From assembly GCF_039503195.1 (NCBI RefSeq), contig NZ_JBCJKP010000001.1:5022001-5086000 (forward strand): a DNA stretch of 64,000 bases, written 5' to 3'. This DNA is from Streptomyces mirabilis. Its GTDB lineage: Bacteria; Actinomycetota; Actinomycetes; Streptomycetales; Streptomycetaceae. Each line of letters starts with the position of its first letter. Within the stretch, counting starts at the first letter, position 1. Below are positions 32,548-40,324 of the stretch, piece by piece. Under the pieces are notes generated by a model. The model ran no database searches, was not told where the DNA came from, and saw nothing but the letters and a program-made list of their open reading frames with translations. The translations under genes and the position numbers were made by a program.

Positions 32548-33347
32548 AGCCGCTCCATCTGCCGCTCGGCCAGGTCCATGATCTTGGCCTTGGGAATCGG
32601 CTTGGTGTCGTAGATCCAGATCTCCATGGCGATGTCACCGCGCCAGGCATGCGCCTCGGCCTCGTACATCGGGAGGTAACCGGGCTTCGTGTCCGGCTTG
32701 GTGTGGACGTAGGCCATGCCGTCGCCCGTCCCCGGGACGGCCCAGACCTGGGTGCCGCTCTTCGTGTTCGCCCAGTAGCGGCCCTCGGCGGCGGCGTCGG
32801 AGGCGCCGAGTTTCTCCTCCTGCCGGTACTGGATGAGGCGGACCTCCACGCTGTACGTGCTGCCCACCGTCCAGCCGGTGGCAGCCGCACGCCGGAACTC
32901 GGCCCTGATCAGGTCGCCGAAGGCGTTGGCCGGCTTGGTGTACTCCTCCGCGTAGTCGGCGATGCCCATCCAGCCGTTTTCGCCCGGCAGGTACGCGGCG
33001 TCCCGCGTCCCCTTCGGCCGCTTGACCAGCAGCTTGCGCAGGTCGTCGTCGGTCTTCACCCGGCGGTCCCGCGCGGCGGACAGGGGTTCGGGACCGGCGC
33101 CCCCGGCCTGGACGACCACGGGCTGCGAGAGCGACGGCAGCTTGGTCGGCTCCCGGTCGGCCTGGATCAGAAAACCGGCACAGGTGCCCCCGACCAGCCC
33201 GAGCACCGCGGCCGTGGCGATCAACAGGGCCGTACGCCCCCGCCGACGTACGCGAGGCGTTTCCTCCCGGATCTCCTCAGGGATCTCCTCACGGATTTCC
33301 TCAGGGATCTCCTCACGGATCCCCTCATCCATCTCTTCGACTTCCAC
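32544..33347 (-). CDS. Membrane-anchored protein of unknown function, first of three paralogues
   Basis: The 267-residue protein begins with a strongly acidic tandem repeat of IREEIPEE units (about residues 10-32), then basic residues, a transmembrane helix (about 43-63) and an outer domain. The start is taken at GTG 33347 after GGGGGGATGTC; an in-frame ATG further upstream would add residues of no family resemblance. Its stop overlaps the next start (ATGA). All three paralogues share single-pass topology and C-terminal domains with conserved Trp and Tyr, but differ in the sequence of the N-terminal repeat. Confidence 0.72.
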   Translation of the reverse strand: MEVEEMDEGIREEIPEEIREEIPEEIREETPRVRRRGRTALLIATAAVLGLVGGTCAGFLIQADREPTKLPSLSQPVVVQAGGAGPEPLSAARDRRVKTDDDLRKLLVKRPKGTRDAAYLPGENGWMGIADYAEEYTKPANAFGDLIRAEFRRAAATGWTVGSTYSVEVRLIQYRQEEKLGASDAAAEGRYWANTKSGTQVWAVPGTGDGMAYVHTKPDTKPGYLPMYEAEAHAWRGDIAMEIWIYDTKPIPKAKIMDLAERQMERL

Positions 33348-33482
33348 GACATCCCCCCACGGAACGCGACGCGCGGATTCCATATCCGCGCGCACAGGAG
33401 ACCCATGGCAATCTCCCGGGGTTGTAAGGGACATGATCACGATTCGGACTCTCCCCGAACGCCCCCGGACTACCATGCGGCC

Positions 33483-33845
33483 ATGGCGAAGAAGCTCGTG
33501 ATCAAGGTGACGGCGGGGGCCGATGCCCCCGAGCGCTGCTCGCAGGCGTTCACGGTCGCGGCGGTGGCCGTGGCCAGCGGGGTCGAGGTCTCCCTGTGGC
33601 TGACCGGCGAGTCCGCGTGGTTCGCGCTGCCGGGCCGGGCCGCCGAGTTCGAGCTGCCGCACGCGGCGCCGCTGCCCGATCTGATCGACTCGGTTCTGGC
33701 CGCGGGCCGACTCACCCTGTGCACCCAGTGCGCGGCGCGCCGGGACATCACGGAGAAGGACGTCATCGACGGCGTGCGCATCGCGGGCGCCCAGGTGTTC
33801 GTCCAGGAGGCGATGGCGGACGAGACCCAGGCACTCGTCTACTGA
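33483..33845 (+). CDS. DsrE-like family protein
   Basis: The 120-residue protein resembles the DsrE/DsrF sulfur-relay fold: KLVIKVTAGADAPERCSQAF at the N-terminus, a central hydrophobic strand GVEVSLWLTGESAW, and a LCTQCAARRDI segment (about residues 79-89) with two cysteines that could carry sulfur. It is divergent from the three-paralogue operon and close to a sulfurtransferase operon, which may indicate a sulfur-relay role. The ATG at 33483 is used; another ATG 8 bases upstream is out of frame. Confidence 0.8.
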   Translation: MAKKLVIKVTAGADAPERCSQAFTVAAVAVASGVEVSLWLTGESAWFALPGRAAEFELPHAAPLPDLIDSVLAAGRLTLCTQCAARRDITEKDVIDGVRIAGAQVFVQEAMADETQALVY

Positions 33846-33882
33846 AGGTGCCGCGCGTAGGGAAGGTGGTGCGCGCGCCCTC

Positions 33883-34143
33883 CTACGGGCGGCGCTTCTT
33901 GCCGTCGAGCTCGTCCCACCACTCGTCGGACTTCTGATCCCCGGACGGGTCGTCCCACCAGCGGTCCTCGGGCCCCCGCCGGTTGGCGACCATCGCGGCG
34001 AACGGCGGAATCACCATCGCCACCACACACATCCCCACGGCCACGGGAATCGACCAGATCCTTACGACTCCCCAGGCCAGGACGAAAAGACCGATGCACG
34101 TCCCCATCATGGCGAAGTAGACGTGTCGCCGTCGTGCGTACAT
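33883..34143 (-). CDS. DUF3099 small membrane protein
   Basis: The 86-residue protein has two hydrophobic helices (about residues 9-27 and 32-51) and an acidic Trp-rich tail (RWWDDP, DEWWDE). It matches the actinobacterial DUF3099 family. Function is unknown. It converges with the DsrE-like gene and is isolated from the upstream sulfurtransferase operon by a strong terminator. Confidence 0.82.
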   Translation of the reverse strand: MYARRRHVYFAMMGTCIGLFVLAWGVVRIWSIPVAVGMCVVAMVIPPFAAMVANRRGPEDRWWDDPSGDQKSDEWWDELDGKKRRP

Positions 34144-34171
34144 ACCTCAAGCGTAGGCCCGTACATGCCGA

Positions 34172-34211
34172 AGGGCCGCACCCCGGGCGTCCAACCCCGG
34201 GGTGCGGCCCT
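34172..34211 (-). terminator. Perfect 16-bp stem terminator of the sulfurtransferase operon
   Basis: AGGGCCGCACCCCGGG and its reverse complement are separated by an 8-base loop, starting 20 bases after the DUF1416 stop codon. Confidence 0.85.
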
Positions 34212-34230
34212 CCGGCCCTCAGAGGTGCCG

Positions 34231-34518
34231 TCAGACGGCGATCGCGACCTCGGCGAGGCCGCCCGTCTGGGCGACGACCGTGCGGTCCGCGGTGCCGCCG
34301 GGGACCAGGGCGCGTACGGTCCAGGTGCCCTCGGCCGCGTAGAAGCGGAACTGGCCCGTCGCGGAGGTGGGGACCTCCGCCGTGAACTCGCCGGTCGAGT
34401 CCAGCAGGCGCACGTAACCGGTGACGGGCTCGCCGTCGCGGGTCACCTGGCCCTGGATGGTGGTCTCACCGGGCTTGATCGTCGAGGCGTCGGGGCCGCC
34501 GGCCTTCGCTCCACACAT
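34231..34518 (-). CDS. DUF1416 protein, sulfurtransferase operon partner
   Basis: The 95-residue protein begins MCGAKAGGP and folds, by prediction, as an immunoglobulin-like or transthyretin-like sandwich (TTIQGQVTRDGEPVTGYVRLL is typical of carboxypeptidase-regulatory-like folds). DUF1416 members are regularly encoded just downstream of thiosulfate sulfurtransferase in actinobacteria. The N-terminal Cys2 may be important. It lies 30 bases downstream of the sulfurtransferase gene. Confidence 0.85.
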   Translation of the reverse strand: MCGAKAGGPDASTIKPGETTIQGQVTRDGEPVTGYVRLLDSTGEFTAEVPTSATGQFRFYAAEGTWTVRALVPGGTADRTVVAQTGGLAEVAIAV

Positions 34519-34548
34519 ATTTCGATTCCGTCCTTCAGGCCTTGAGGG

Positions 34549-35388
34549 TTACTTGTTGGCGCCGAGCTCGATCGGGACGCCGACCAGGCTGCCGTACTCG
34601 GTCCAGGAGCCGTCGTAGTTCTTGACGTTCTGCACACCGAGCAGCTCGTGCAGCACGAACCAGGTGAGCGCGGAACGCTCACCGATACGGCAGTACGCGA
34701 TGGTGTCCTTGGCGAGGTCGACCTGCTCCTCGGCGTAGAGCTCCTTGAGTTCGTCGTCCGACTTGAAGGTGCCGTCGTCGTTGGCGTTCTTCGACCACGG
34801 GATGTTGCGGGCGCTCGGGACGTGGCCCGGACGCTGCGACTGCTCCTGCGGAAGGTGGGCCGGGGCGAGCAGCTTGCCGCTGAACTCGTCGGGCGAGCGG
34901 ACGTCGACCAGGTTCTGCGAACCGATGGCCGCCACGACGTCGTCGCGGAAGGCGCGGATCGCGGTGTTCTGGGCCTTGGCCTTGTAGTCGGTCGCGGCGC
35001 GCGCGGGCACCTCGACGACCAGGTCGCGGGAGTCGAGCTCCCACTTCTTGCGGCCACCGTCGAGGAGCTTGACGTTCTCGTGGCCGTACAGCTTGAAGTA
35101 CCAATAGGCGTAGGACGCGAACCAGTTGTTGTTGCCGCCGTAGAGGACCACCAGCGTGTCGTTGGCGATGCCCTTCTCCGACAGGAGCTTCTCGAAGCCC
35201 TCCTGGTCGATGAAGTCACGGCGGACCGGGTCCTGGAGGTCCTTGGTCCAGTCGATCCGGATCGCGTTCTTGATGTGGTTCTTCTCGTACGCGGACGTGT
35301 CCTCGTCGACCTCGACGATGGCCACGCTCGGGTCGTCCAGGTGGTCCTGGACCCAGTCGGCGTCGACCAGGACGTCGCTGCGGCTCAT
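34549..35388 (-). CDS. Thiosulfate/3-mercaptopyruvate sulfurtransferase (two-rhodanese)
   Basis: The 279-residue protein contains an inactive N-terminal rhodanese domain (DADWVQDHLDDPSVAIVEVD) and a catalytic C-terminal one with the active-site cysteine in YCRIGERSAL (about residue 233). It moves sulfane sulfur from thiosulfate or mercaptopyruvate to acceptors. It resembles mycobacterial CysA2/SseA-like enzymes. The operon with DUF1416 is preceded by a cysteine-containing leader peptide, which suggests control by cysteine or sulfur supply. Confidence 0.92.
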   Translation of the reverse strand: MSRSDVLVDADWVQDHLDDPSVAIVEVDEDTSAYEKNHIKNAIRIDWTKDLQDPVRRDFIDQEGFEKLLSEKGIANDTLVVLYGGNNNWFASYAYWYFKLYGHENVKLLDGGRKKWELDSRDLVVEVPARAATDYKAKAQNTAIRAFRDDVVAAIGSQNLVDVRSPDEFSGKLLAPAHLPQEQSQRPGHVPSARNIPWSKNANDDGTFKSDDELKELYAEEQVDLAKDTIAYCRIGERSALTWFVLHELLGVQNVKNYDGSWTEYGSLVGVPIELGANK

Positions 35389-35481
35389 GCTGTTTCTCCT
35401 CCGGGGCAGGTGCGGCGGGGCGGTGCGTTAGACAGAGGGTGCGCGGTCATGCCTGTCGAGGCTGCGCGGCGCGCACGGGGA

Positions 35482-35503
35482 CCCTGGCGAAGAGGGGCCA
35501 GGG
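35482..35503 (-). promoter_or_regulatory. Hairpin between leader peptide and sulfurtransferase gene
   Basis: A 7-bp stem, CCCTGGC and GCCAGGG, encloses an 8-base loop 26 bases after the leader-peptide stop. It may be part of an attenuation or antitermination switch for the sulfurtransferase operon. Confidence 0.45.
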
Positions 35504-35528
35504 GAGGGCGGACGGACGAATGTCCCGC

Positions 35529-35609
35529 TCAGAAGGTGCGACAGAGCATGGCGGCGACGCGGCACAGGTCTACTGCCCGCCGCTTCGTGAGATCCGCCTG
35601 TCGCTTCAT
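35529..35609 (-). CDS. Putative 26-residue cysteine-containing leader peptide
   Basis: The ATG at 35609 starts a short basic peptide beginning MKRQADLTKRRAVDLCRV and ending AMLCRTF. It has two Cys codons and lies 140 bases upstream of the sulfurtransferase start. Similar short peptides with Cys near the end precede sulfur-metabolism genes in many Streptomyces and are annotated, from memory, as putative leader peptides. Ribosome stalling at Cys codons could regulate the operon. Confidence 0.75.
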   Translation of the reverse strand: MKRQADLTKRRAVDLCRVAAMLCRTF

Positions 35610-35865
35610 GGGTCCGATCGTAGGGACGGACAGGCGGGCATGTCACCGGTGTGTCGGATGCTGAGATGCGATCGTCCGGGATGTGGGACGCCTTCATCGC
35701 CGGGGTGGCCTCCGCGGGGATTCCGGGCGGCCGTACCCGTCATCACGCCGATCGCACATCTGCCGTACGGACGGGCCCGTCTCGCCCCTCGGACAGCTCT
35801 CCGGTGCAGTCTCCCTGACCTCTGCCCTCGGGCCGCTGACCTCAGTCCTCCGGCCGCTGCCCCGT

Positions 35866-36618
35866 CTACCCGACCAGCTTGACGTTCGAACCCTTCACGG
35901 AGACGTCCACGCCGTTCGCTCCCGCCTGGACGGTGTCGAGCTGGATGCCGCCCGGCAGCTCGCCGATCTTCTGCTCGAAGTCGGTGATCGCGCGCACCCG
36001 GTTCTCGGCGAGTGCGACGCCCAGCTTGGGGAGGGAGTCCGCGTGCACCTTGACCGTGTTGCCGCCGACGACCGTGACCGAGCTGAGCACGGAGACCGGC
36101 TGGGGCACCTTGGTGCCGCCGATGCTGACCTCGACCGCCACCTTGATCTTGCCGTTGCCGCCGTCGGAGAGCCCGACGACCCGGGCGGTGACCCCGGGAC
36201 CGACCTGCGTGGGCTGGGACTTGGCGGTCTTGAGCAGCTCGGCGTACCCGATGGACGCGGAGCCGGTGGCGCTGTTCGCGGTGGCGGAGCTGTAGTCGCC
36301 GTTGAAGGCGACGCCGTGCATCTCGGCGTTCAGGTCGTCGATACGGATGGTGCCGGTGCCGCCCGCACTGCCCGCGCCGCTCGTCGACGCCTCGTAGTCC
36401 TTGATGCCGATCTTCACGTCGTCGAGTTCGCCACCGACGACCTGGGTGAGGAAGGGGAAGCCCTTGATGGACACGTCCGGCGTGCTCGCCAGGCCCTCGG
36501 TGCTCCTGATCCGGTCCGCAGCCTTGTTCTCCGCGAAACCGACCGCCACCCGGTCCGCGATCACGAACAGGCCGCCGAGAATGACGGTGACGATCAGGAT
36601 TATTCGCAGTGCACGCAT
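35866..36618 (-). CDS. DUF2993 (LmeA-like) membrane-associated protein
   Basis: The 250-residue protein has a single N-terminal hydrophobic anchor (about residues 4-22) and a DUF2993 domain with repeating beta strands: VSIKGFPFLTQVVGGELDDV (about 48-67), then a Gly/Ser/Thr-rich insertion (about 78-90), and IGYAELL. Mycobacterial LmeA, a relative, is a lipid-binding periplasmic protein. The ATG at 36618 is used. No neighbour suggests a specific partner. Confidence 0.83.
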   Translation of the reverse strand: MRALRIILIVTVILGGLFVIADRVAVGFAENKAADRIRSTEGLASTPDVSIKGFPFLTQVVGGELDDVKIGIKDYEASTSGAGSAGGTGTIRIDDLNAEMHGVAFNGDYSSATANSATGSASIGYAELLKTAKSQPTQVGPGVTARVVGLSDGGNGKIKVAVEVSIGGTKVPQPVSVLSSVTVVGGNTVKVHADSLPKLGVALAENRVRAITDFEQKIGELPGGIQLDTVQAGANGVDVSVKGSNVKLVG

Positions 36619-36755
36619 GCGCGGTGTTCCCTCACCTCGAACGGATCCGGACGACCGAGTGGCCCTCCCTCGCGAACCTAACTCCGAAGGGCCCCGCGAC
36701 GGGGGCCCTCCGAAGTAGTTGTAGATCACCTGTGACGAACCAACCGCCACCGGCC

Positions 36756-37946
36756 CTAGCCGAGCGCGCGGCCCAGCAGGTAGACCACGGGGGCCGCGGC
36801 GGCCAGCGGCAGAGCCACGCCCGCGGTGAAGTGGACGAAGCGGGACGGGTAGTCGTAGCTGGCGACCCGGTGGCCGATCAGCGCGCAGACCCCGGCGCCG
36901 AGGCCGAGGAAGGCCCCCTTGCTGCCCAGGTCCGTCATCCCGCCGGCCGCGATACCGGCGCCCGCGGCGGCCAGCAGCGCCACCACCACGGAGGCCGCGG
37001 TGGGCAGCGGCAGAGCGCGGGCGAGGATCGCGGCGGCGACCGCGGCGGCGCCCACCGTGACGGCGTCGGGCTCGGCCGCGAGGTGCCCGGTCGCGATGAT
37101 CGCGAGAGCCGCCGAGGCCACGGTCGCCATCAGGCCGTACATCCGGGTGTCCGGGTCGGCGTGGCTGCGCAGCTGCAGGACGAGGGTGAGCAGGACCCAC
37201 ACGCCGAGGGTGCCGAGGATCGCGGCGGGCGCGTTCTCCCGGCCCGCCGCGAGGAGCGCGACGTCCGCGGTGACCGCGCCGAGGAACGCCAGCGCGATGC
37301 CCTGACGGGCCGGCCACATCCCGTTCAGCCGGAACCAGCCCGCCGCGGTGACGGCCTGAAGGAGGACGAGGGGGACGACGAGGGCGTACTGCCCGATCGC
37401 CGCCGTCCCGGAGAGCAGCAGTCCGAGCACCGCGGTGAGCACGGCGGGCTGGATGCCGGGTTCGATGATCGGGGAGCGGCCCTCGGCGCGGGCGCGCTGG
37501 GCGTCGGTGACGCGGGCGTTGCCGGTGACGGTCGGGGGGCCGTAGCCGGAGGCGCTGTCAGGGGTGACCGCGCCGCCGGTGCCGGTGCCGGGCGCCTGCT
37601 GGACAGGGGGCTGGTACGTGGGCGTCCACTCCGGTGCCGGCGCCGGGGCCTCCTGCGGCAGCGGTTGCCCGACCGTGCCGTACGTCTGCGGCTCGGGGTA
37701 CGCCTGGTAGCCCTGCGGCGGCAGATACGTCGTGTCCGCCGCCGGCATGGAGGGCTGCACCTGGGTCTCCCAGGTCTGCCCCTCCCACTGCTGGGTGTGC
37801 TGCGGCCACTCGGGCTGCTGCGGCGGCTGGTGCTGCTGAGGCTGCCCCTGCCGCTGTTGCTGCTGAGGCTGTGGATACGGGTCGTACCCCTCGTAGGGAC
37901 CCTCGTACCGGCCCTCGTACGGCTGGTCGCTCATCGTCTCGCTCAC
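36756..37946 (-). CDS. Polytopic membrane protein with Gln/Pro-rich N-terminus
   Basis: The 396-residue protein has a ~150-residue cytoplasmic region dominated by Gln, Pro and Tyr (tandem YEG(R/P)YEG and runs of QQ) followed by about eight transmembrane segments (about 165-395). I recognise no catalytic motif. Its start overlaps the stop of the MoaD-like gene by four bases, so it is translated as the second gene of that operon. The N-terminal composition resembles disordered, possibly phase-separating segments; this is inference. Confidence 0.75.
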   Translation of the reverse strand: MSETMSDQPYEGRYEGPYEGYDPYPQPQQQQRQGQPQQHQPPQQPEWPQHTQQWEGQTWETQVQPSMPAADTTYLPPQGYQAYPEPQTYGTVGQPLPQEAPAPAPEWTPTYQPPVQQAPGTGTGGAVTPDSASGYGPPTVTGNARVTDAQRARAEGRSPIIEPGIQPAVLTAVLGLLLSGTAAIGQYALVVPLVLLQAVTAAGWFRLNGMWPARQGIALAFLGAVTADVALLAAGRENAPAAILGTLGVWVLLTLVLQLRSHADPDTRMYGLMATVASAALAIIATGHLAAEPDAVTVGAAAVAAAILARALPLPTAASVVVALLAAAGAGIAAGGMTDLGSKGAFLGLGAGVCALIGHRVASYDYPSRFVHFTAGVALPLAAAAPVVYLLGRALG

Positions 37947-38197
37947 CCTCCTGCGAACGGCGGGAGCACCTCGACCGTGCCGCCCTCGGCCAGCCGTACG
38001 GTCTCATGTTCGCGAGTGCCCACGGGGTCACCGTCGATGAGGAAGGAGCATCGCCGCAGCACGCGGACGAGTTCTCCGGGGTGTCGCACGCGGGCCGCGT
38101 CGAGCGCCTCGGCGAGCGTGCCCGCGTCGTACGGCTCCTCCGCGACGCCCGCCGCGGCCTTGGCGGCGGCCCAGTAACGCACCGTGCCCTTTGCCAT
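37943..38197 (-). CDS. MoaD/ThiS-family ubiquitin-like sulfur carrier protein
   Basis: The 84-residue protein has the MoaD fold pattern (GTVRYWAAAKAAAGVAEEPYD at the start, LDAARVRHPGELVRVLRRCSFLID in the centre) and ends in Pro-Pro-Phe-Ala-Gly-Gly. The terminal Gly-Gly is the site adenylated and thiocarboxylated by a MoeB/ThiF-type enzyme, which is not encoded nearby. The ATG at 38197 gives the family length. Its stop overlaps the start of the polytopic membrane-protein gene. Confidence 0.85.
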   Translation of the reverse strand: MAKGTVRYWAAAKAAAGVAEEPYDAGTLAEALDAARVRHPGELVRVLRRCSFLIDGDPVGTREHETVRLAEGGTVEVLPPFAGG

Positions 38198-38217
38198 CTC
38201 GTTCCTCAATCGTGTTT

Positions 38218-38274
38218 TCCGTGAACACGGATCAGTCATCAGTGGTTGGTCATCCGTGGTTTCTGTGAACACGG
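38218..38274. promoter_or_regulatory. Two CCGTG-AA-CACGG dyads upstream of the MoaD-like gene
   Basis: TCCGTG-AA-CACGGA (38218-38231) and CTGTG-AA-CACGG (38263-38274) repeat the same dyad 44 bases apart, about four helical turns, in the 82-base gap between the hydrolase stop and the MoaD-like start. They could be paired operator sites. Confidence 0.5.
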
Positions 38275-38279
38275 TCAGG

Positions 38280-39176
38280 CTAGCCCGCCGCCGCGACGGC
38301 CCATGCCCCGATACGGCCGAGCAGCTCGTCGTCCGCCGCGTGCTCGGCGTGGCCCATCCCGTGCTCGATCCACAGCTCGGCGTGGCCGCCGGAGGCGGCG
38401 GCGAGCATCCGCGGGTGGTCGACCGGGAAGTAGCCGTCCTGGTCGCCGTGGACGATCAGCAGCGGAGTGGGCGCGATGAGCGGGACCGACTCGACCGGGG
38501 AGATCGGCACCGGGTCCCAGTCACGGTGGTGGATCCGGGTACGCAGACCGTATCGGCCTACCACGCGGCCCACCGGCCGGGTTACCAGCCAGTGCAGGCG
38601 CCGCATAGGGGCCGTACCCCGGTAGTACCAACGGGCGGGTGCGCTCACCGAGACCACGGCGTCCGTACCCGCCTCTGTGCGCCCCTCGTGCTCCATCTCC
38701 GCGCCCCGGTCCGGGCCACCGTCCGGGCCACGGTGCAGCGCCGCGTGCCGCAGCACCACCGAACCGCCCATCGAGAAGCCGACGGTGGCCACACGCGTGT
38801 GCCCGAGTTCGCGGGCCCAGGCCACCGCGGCGGCCAGATCGTGGACCTCGCGGTCACCGACCGTGGAACTGCCGCCGGAGGCGCCGTGACCACGGAAGGA
38901 GAAGGTGACCACCGCCGCGTGCCGGGCGAGGACGGCCGCGGCGTGACGCACGTGCGGACGGTCCAGATCGCCCGTGAAGCCGTGCGCGACGACAATGACC
39001 ACATCGTTCAAGCCAGTGGCCGAGTCACCAGAAGGCCGCGTTCCAGGGTCGTACGCCGCATCGATCGTCACCCCGTCGACCGTGTGCAGAAACCTCCGCA
39101 AAGGGGTGCGCGGGAGCGTCTCAAGGGGTGGACGATCGGAAGATCCCGTCGCTTGACCTGCCGGACCTGAGCTCAT
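38280..39176 (-). CDS. Alpha/beta hydrolase
   Basis: The 298-residue protein has the alpha/beta-hydrolase core: oxyanion strand VIVVAHGFTGDLDRPH (about residues 60-75), nucleophile elbow GFSMGGSVV (about 138-146), acid in LIVHGDQDGYFP (about 247) and His in HGMGHAEHA (about 276). It is probably a serine esterase or lipase-like enzyme with unknown substrate. The ATG at 39176 is chosen because the open frame upstream crosses the glnR leader. It is divergent from glnR. Confidence 0.87.
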   Translation of the reverse strand: MSSGPAGQATGSSDRPPLETLPRTPLRRFLHTVDGVTIDAAYDPGTRPSGDSATGLNDVVIVVAHGFTGDLDRPHVRHAAAVLARHAAVVTFSFRGHGASGGSSTVGDREVHDLAAAVAWARELGHTRVATVGFSMGGSVVLRHAALHRGPDGGPDRGAEMEHEGRTEAGTDAVVSVSAPARWYYRGTAPMRRLHWLVTRPVGRVVGRYGLRTRIHHRDWDPVPISPVESVPLIAPTPLLIVHGDQDGYFPVDHPRMLAAASGGHAELWIEHGMGHAEHAADDELLGRIGAWAVAAAG

Positions 39177-39408
39177 GTGGGCTATTCTGCTGGGCAGAGG
39201 ACTCGGGCAGCGTAGCCCCCGGGTCCTTTTGTGCTTTCTGAAGCGTTGTATACGAAGCGGGAAACCGCAGGTGTACGGAGCCCACGAACGCATAGAACGT
39301 GTGGCGACCCCCTGTGGGCCGTCCGGCGACTCCCAGGGGCGCGGGAGCCGCACCGTAGGAAGCAGTGCCGCAAACGTCCTCGCAGGGACCGAGGAGGAAC
39401 CAGACGTT
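39177..39408. other. Leader region between the hydrolase gene and glnR
   Basis: These 232 bases hold two divergent promoters. I see no dyad matching a well-known operator. The glnR transcript probably has a long leader because the upstream ORF at 39409 begins with a strong ribosome binding site. Confidence 0.35.
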
Positions 39409-39465
39409 ATGGGCGAGCGAACCTTGCATGACCGTAGGACGACCCAGGCAGGTGGGGCGCGATGA
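39409..39465 (+). CDS. Short upstream ORF overlapping the glnR start
   Basis: ATG 39409, preceded by GAGGAGGAACCAGACGTT, opens an 18-codon frame (starting [10 protein letters not shown]) whose TGA stop overlaps the glnR ATG (ATGA). The ribosome binding site is stronger than that of glnR itself. It could couple glnR translation to its own. It is a prediction from structure. Confidence 0.5.
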   Translation: MGERTLHDRRTTQAGGAR

Positions 39466-40253
39466 GTTCTCTGCTGCTCCTGACCAATGCTCTTCAGCCG
39501 TCGACGGAGGTGCTTCCCGCTCTCGGCCTGCTCCTGCACAACGTGCGAGTGGCTCCGGCGGAAGGCCCCGCTCTCGTCGACACCCCCGGTGCCGACGTCA
39601 TCCTGATCGACGGCCGGCGTGACCTCCCACAGGTGCGCAGTCTGTGCCAGCTGCTGCGCTCGACCGGGCCCGGCTGTCCACTGATCCTCGTCGTGACGGA
39701 GGGCGGCCTCGCGGCCGTCACCGCCGACTGGGGCATCGACGACGTGCTCCTGGACACCGCGGGACCGGCGGAGGTCGAGGCACGGCTGCGGCTGGCCATG
39801 GGCCGCCAGCAGATCGTCAACGACGACTCCCCGATGGAGATCCGCAACGGCGACCTCTCGGTCGACGAGGCGACGTACAGCGCCAAGCTCAAGGGCCGGG
39901 TCCTCGACCTGACCTTCAAGGAGTTCGAGCTCCTCAAGTACCTCGCGCAGCACCCGGGCCGTGTCTTCACGCGCGCCCAGCTGCTCCAGGAGGTCTGGGG
40001 CTACGACTACTTCGGCGGCACGCGGACGGTCGACGTCCACGTACGACGGCTGCGCGCGAAGCTCGGACCCGAGCACGAGTCGCTGATCGGTACCGTCCGG
40101 AACGTCGGTTATCGATTCGTTACACCTGAGAAGGTGGACCGCGCCGCGGACGAGGTGAGGGCCAGGGCGGCCCAGCCAAAGCCGGAGGATGCGGACGAGA
40201 CGCCGCACCTGGACGCCGTCGAGACGGTCGAGGCGGCGGCGGAGGCGCAGTAG
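39462..40253 (+). CDS. glnR: Global nitrogen regulator GlnR (orphan OmpR-family response regulator)
   Basis: The 263-residue protein matches Streptomyces GlnR, which activates glnA, amtB and related nitrogen genes and represses others under nitrogen limitation. The receiver-like domain lacks the usual acidic pocket (start [30 protein letters not shown] keeps Asp near residue 50, used for dimer stability rather than phosphorylation). The C-terminal winged helix is typical ([20 protein letters not shown] about residues 146-165, [14 protein letters not shown] about 190). A variable Ala/Glu-rich tail follows. The ATG at 39462 overlaps the upstream ORF stop. Confidence 0.94.
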   Translation: MSSLLLLTNALQPSTEVLPALGLLLHNVRVAPAEGPALVDTPGADVILIDGRRDLPQVRSLCQLLRSTGPGCPLILVVTEGGLAAVTADWGIDDVLLDTAGPAEVEARLRLAMGRQQIVNDDSPMEIRNGDLSVDEATYSAKLKGRVLDLTFKEFELLKYLAQHPGRVFTRAQLLQEVWGYDYFGGTRTVDVHVRRLRAKLGPEHESLIGTVRNVGYRFVTPEKVDRAADEVRARAAQPKPEDADETPHLDAVETVEAAAEAQ

Positions 40254-40324
40254 GCGATAACGGAGGCGCAGCAAGCCTCCGTACGCCCTGCCCAGCGGCG
40301 GGTCCATCCGCGTAGACTCCGCGC

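Noticed and set aside
35439..35882. 147-residue plus-strand ORF over the leader peptide region
   Set aside because: Composition is typical of shadow frames, and the minus-strand leader peptide and promoter explain the region better.
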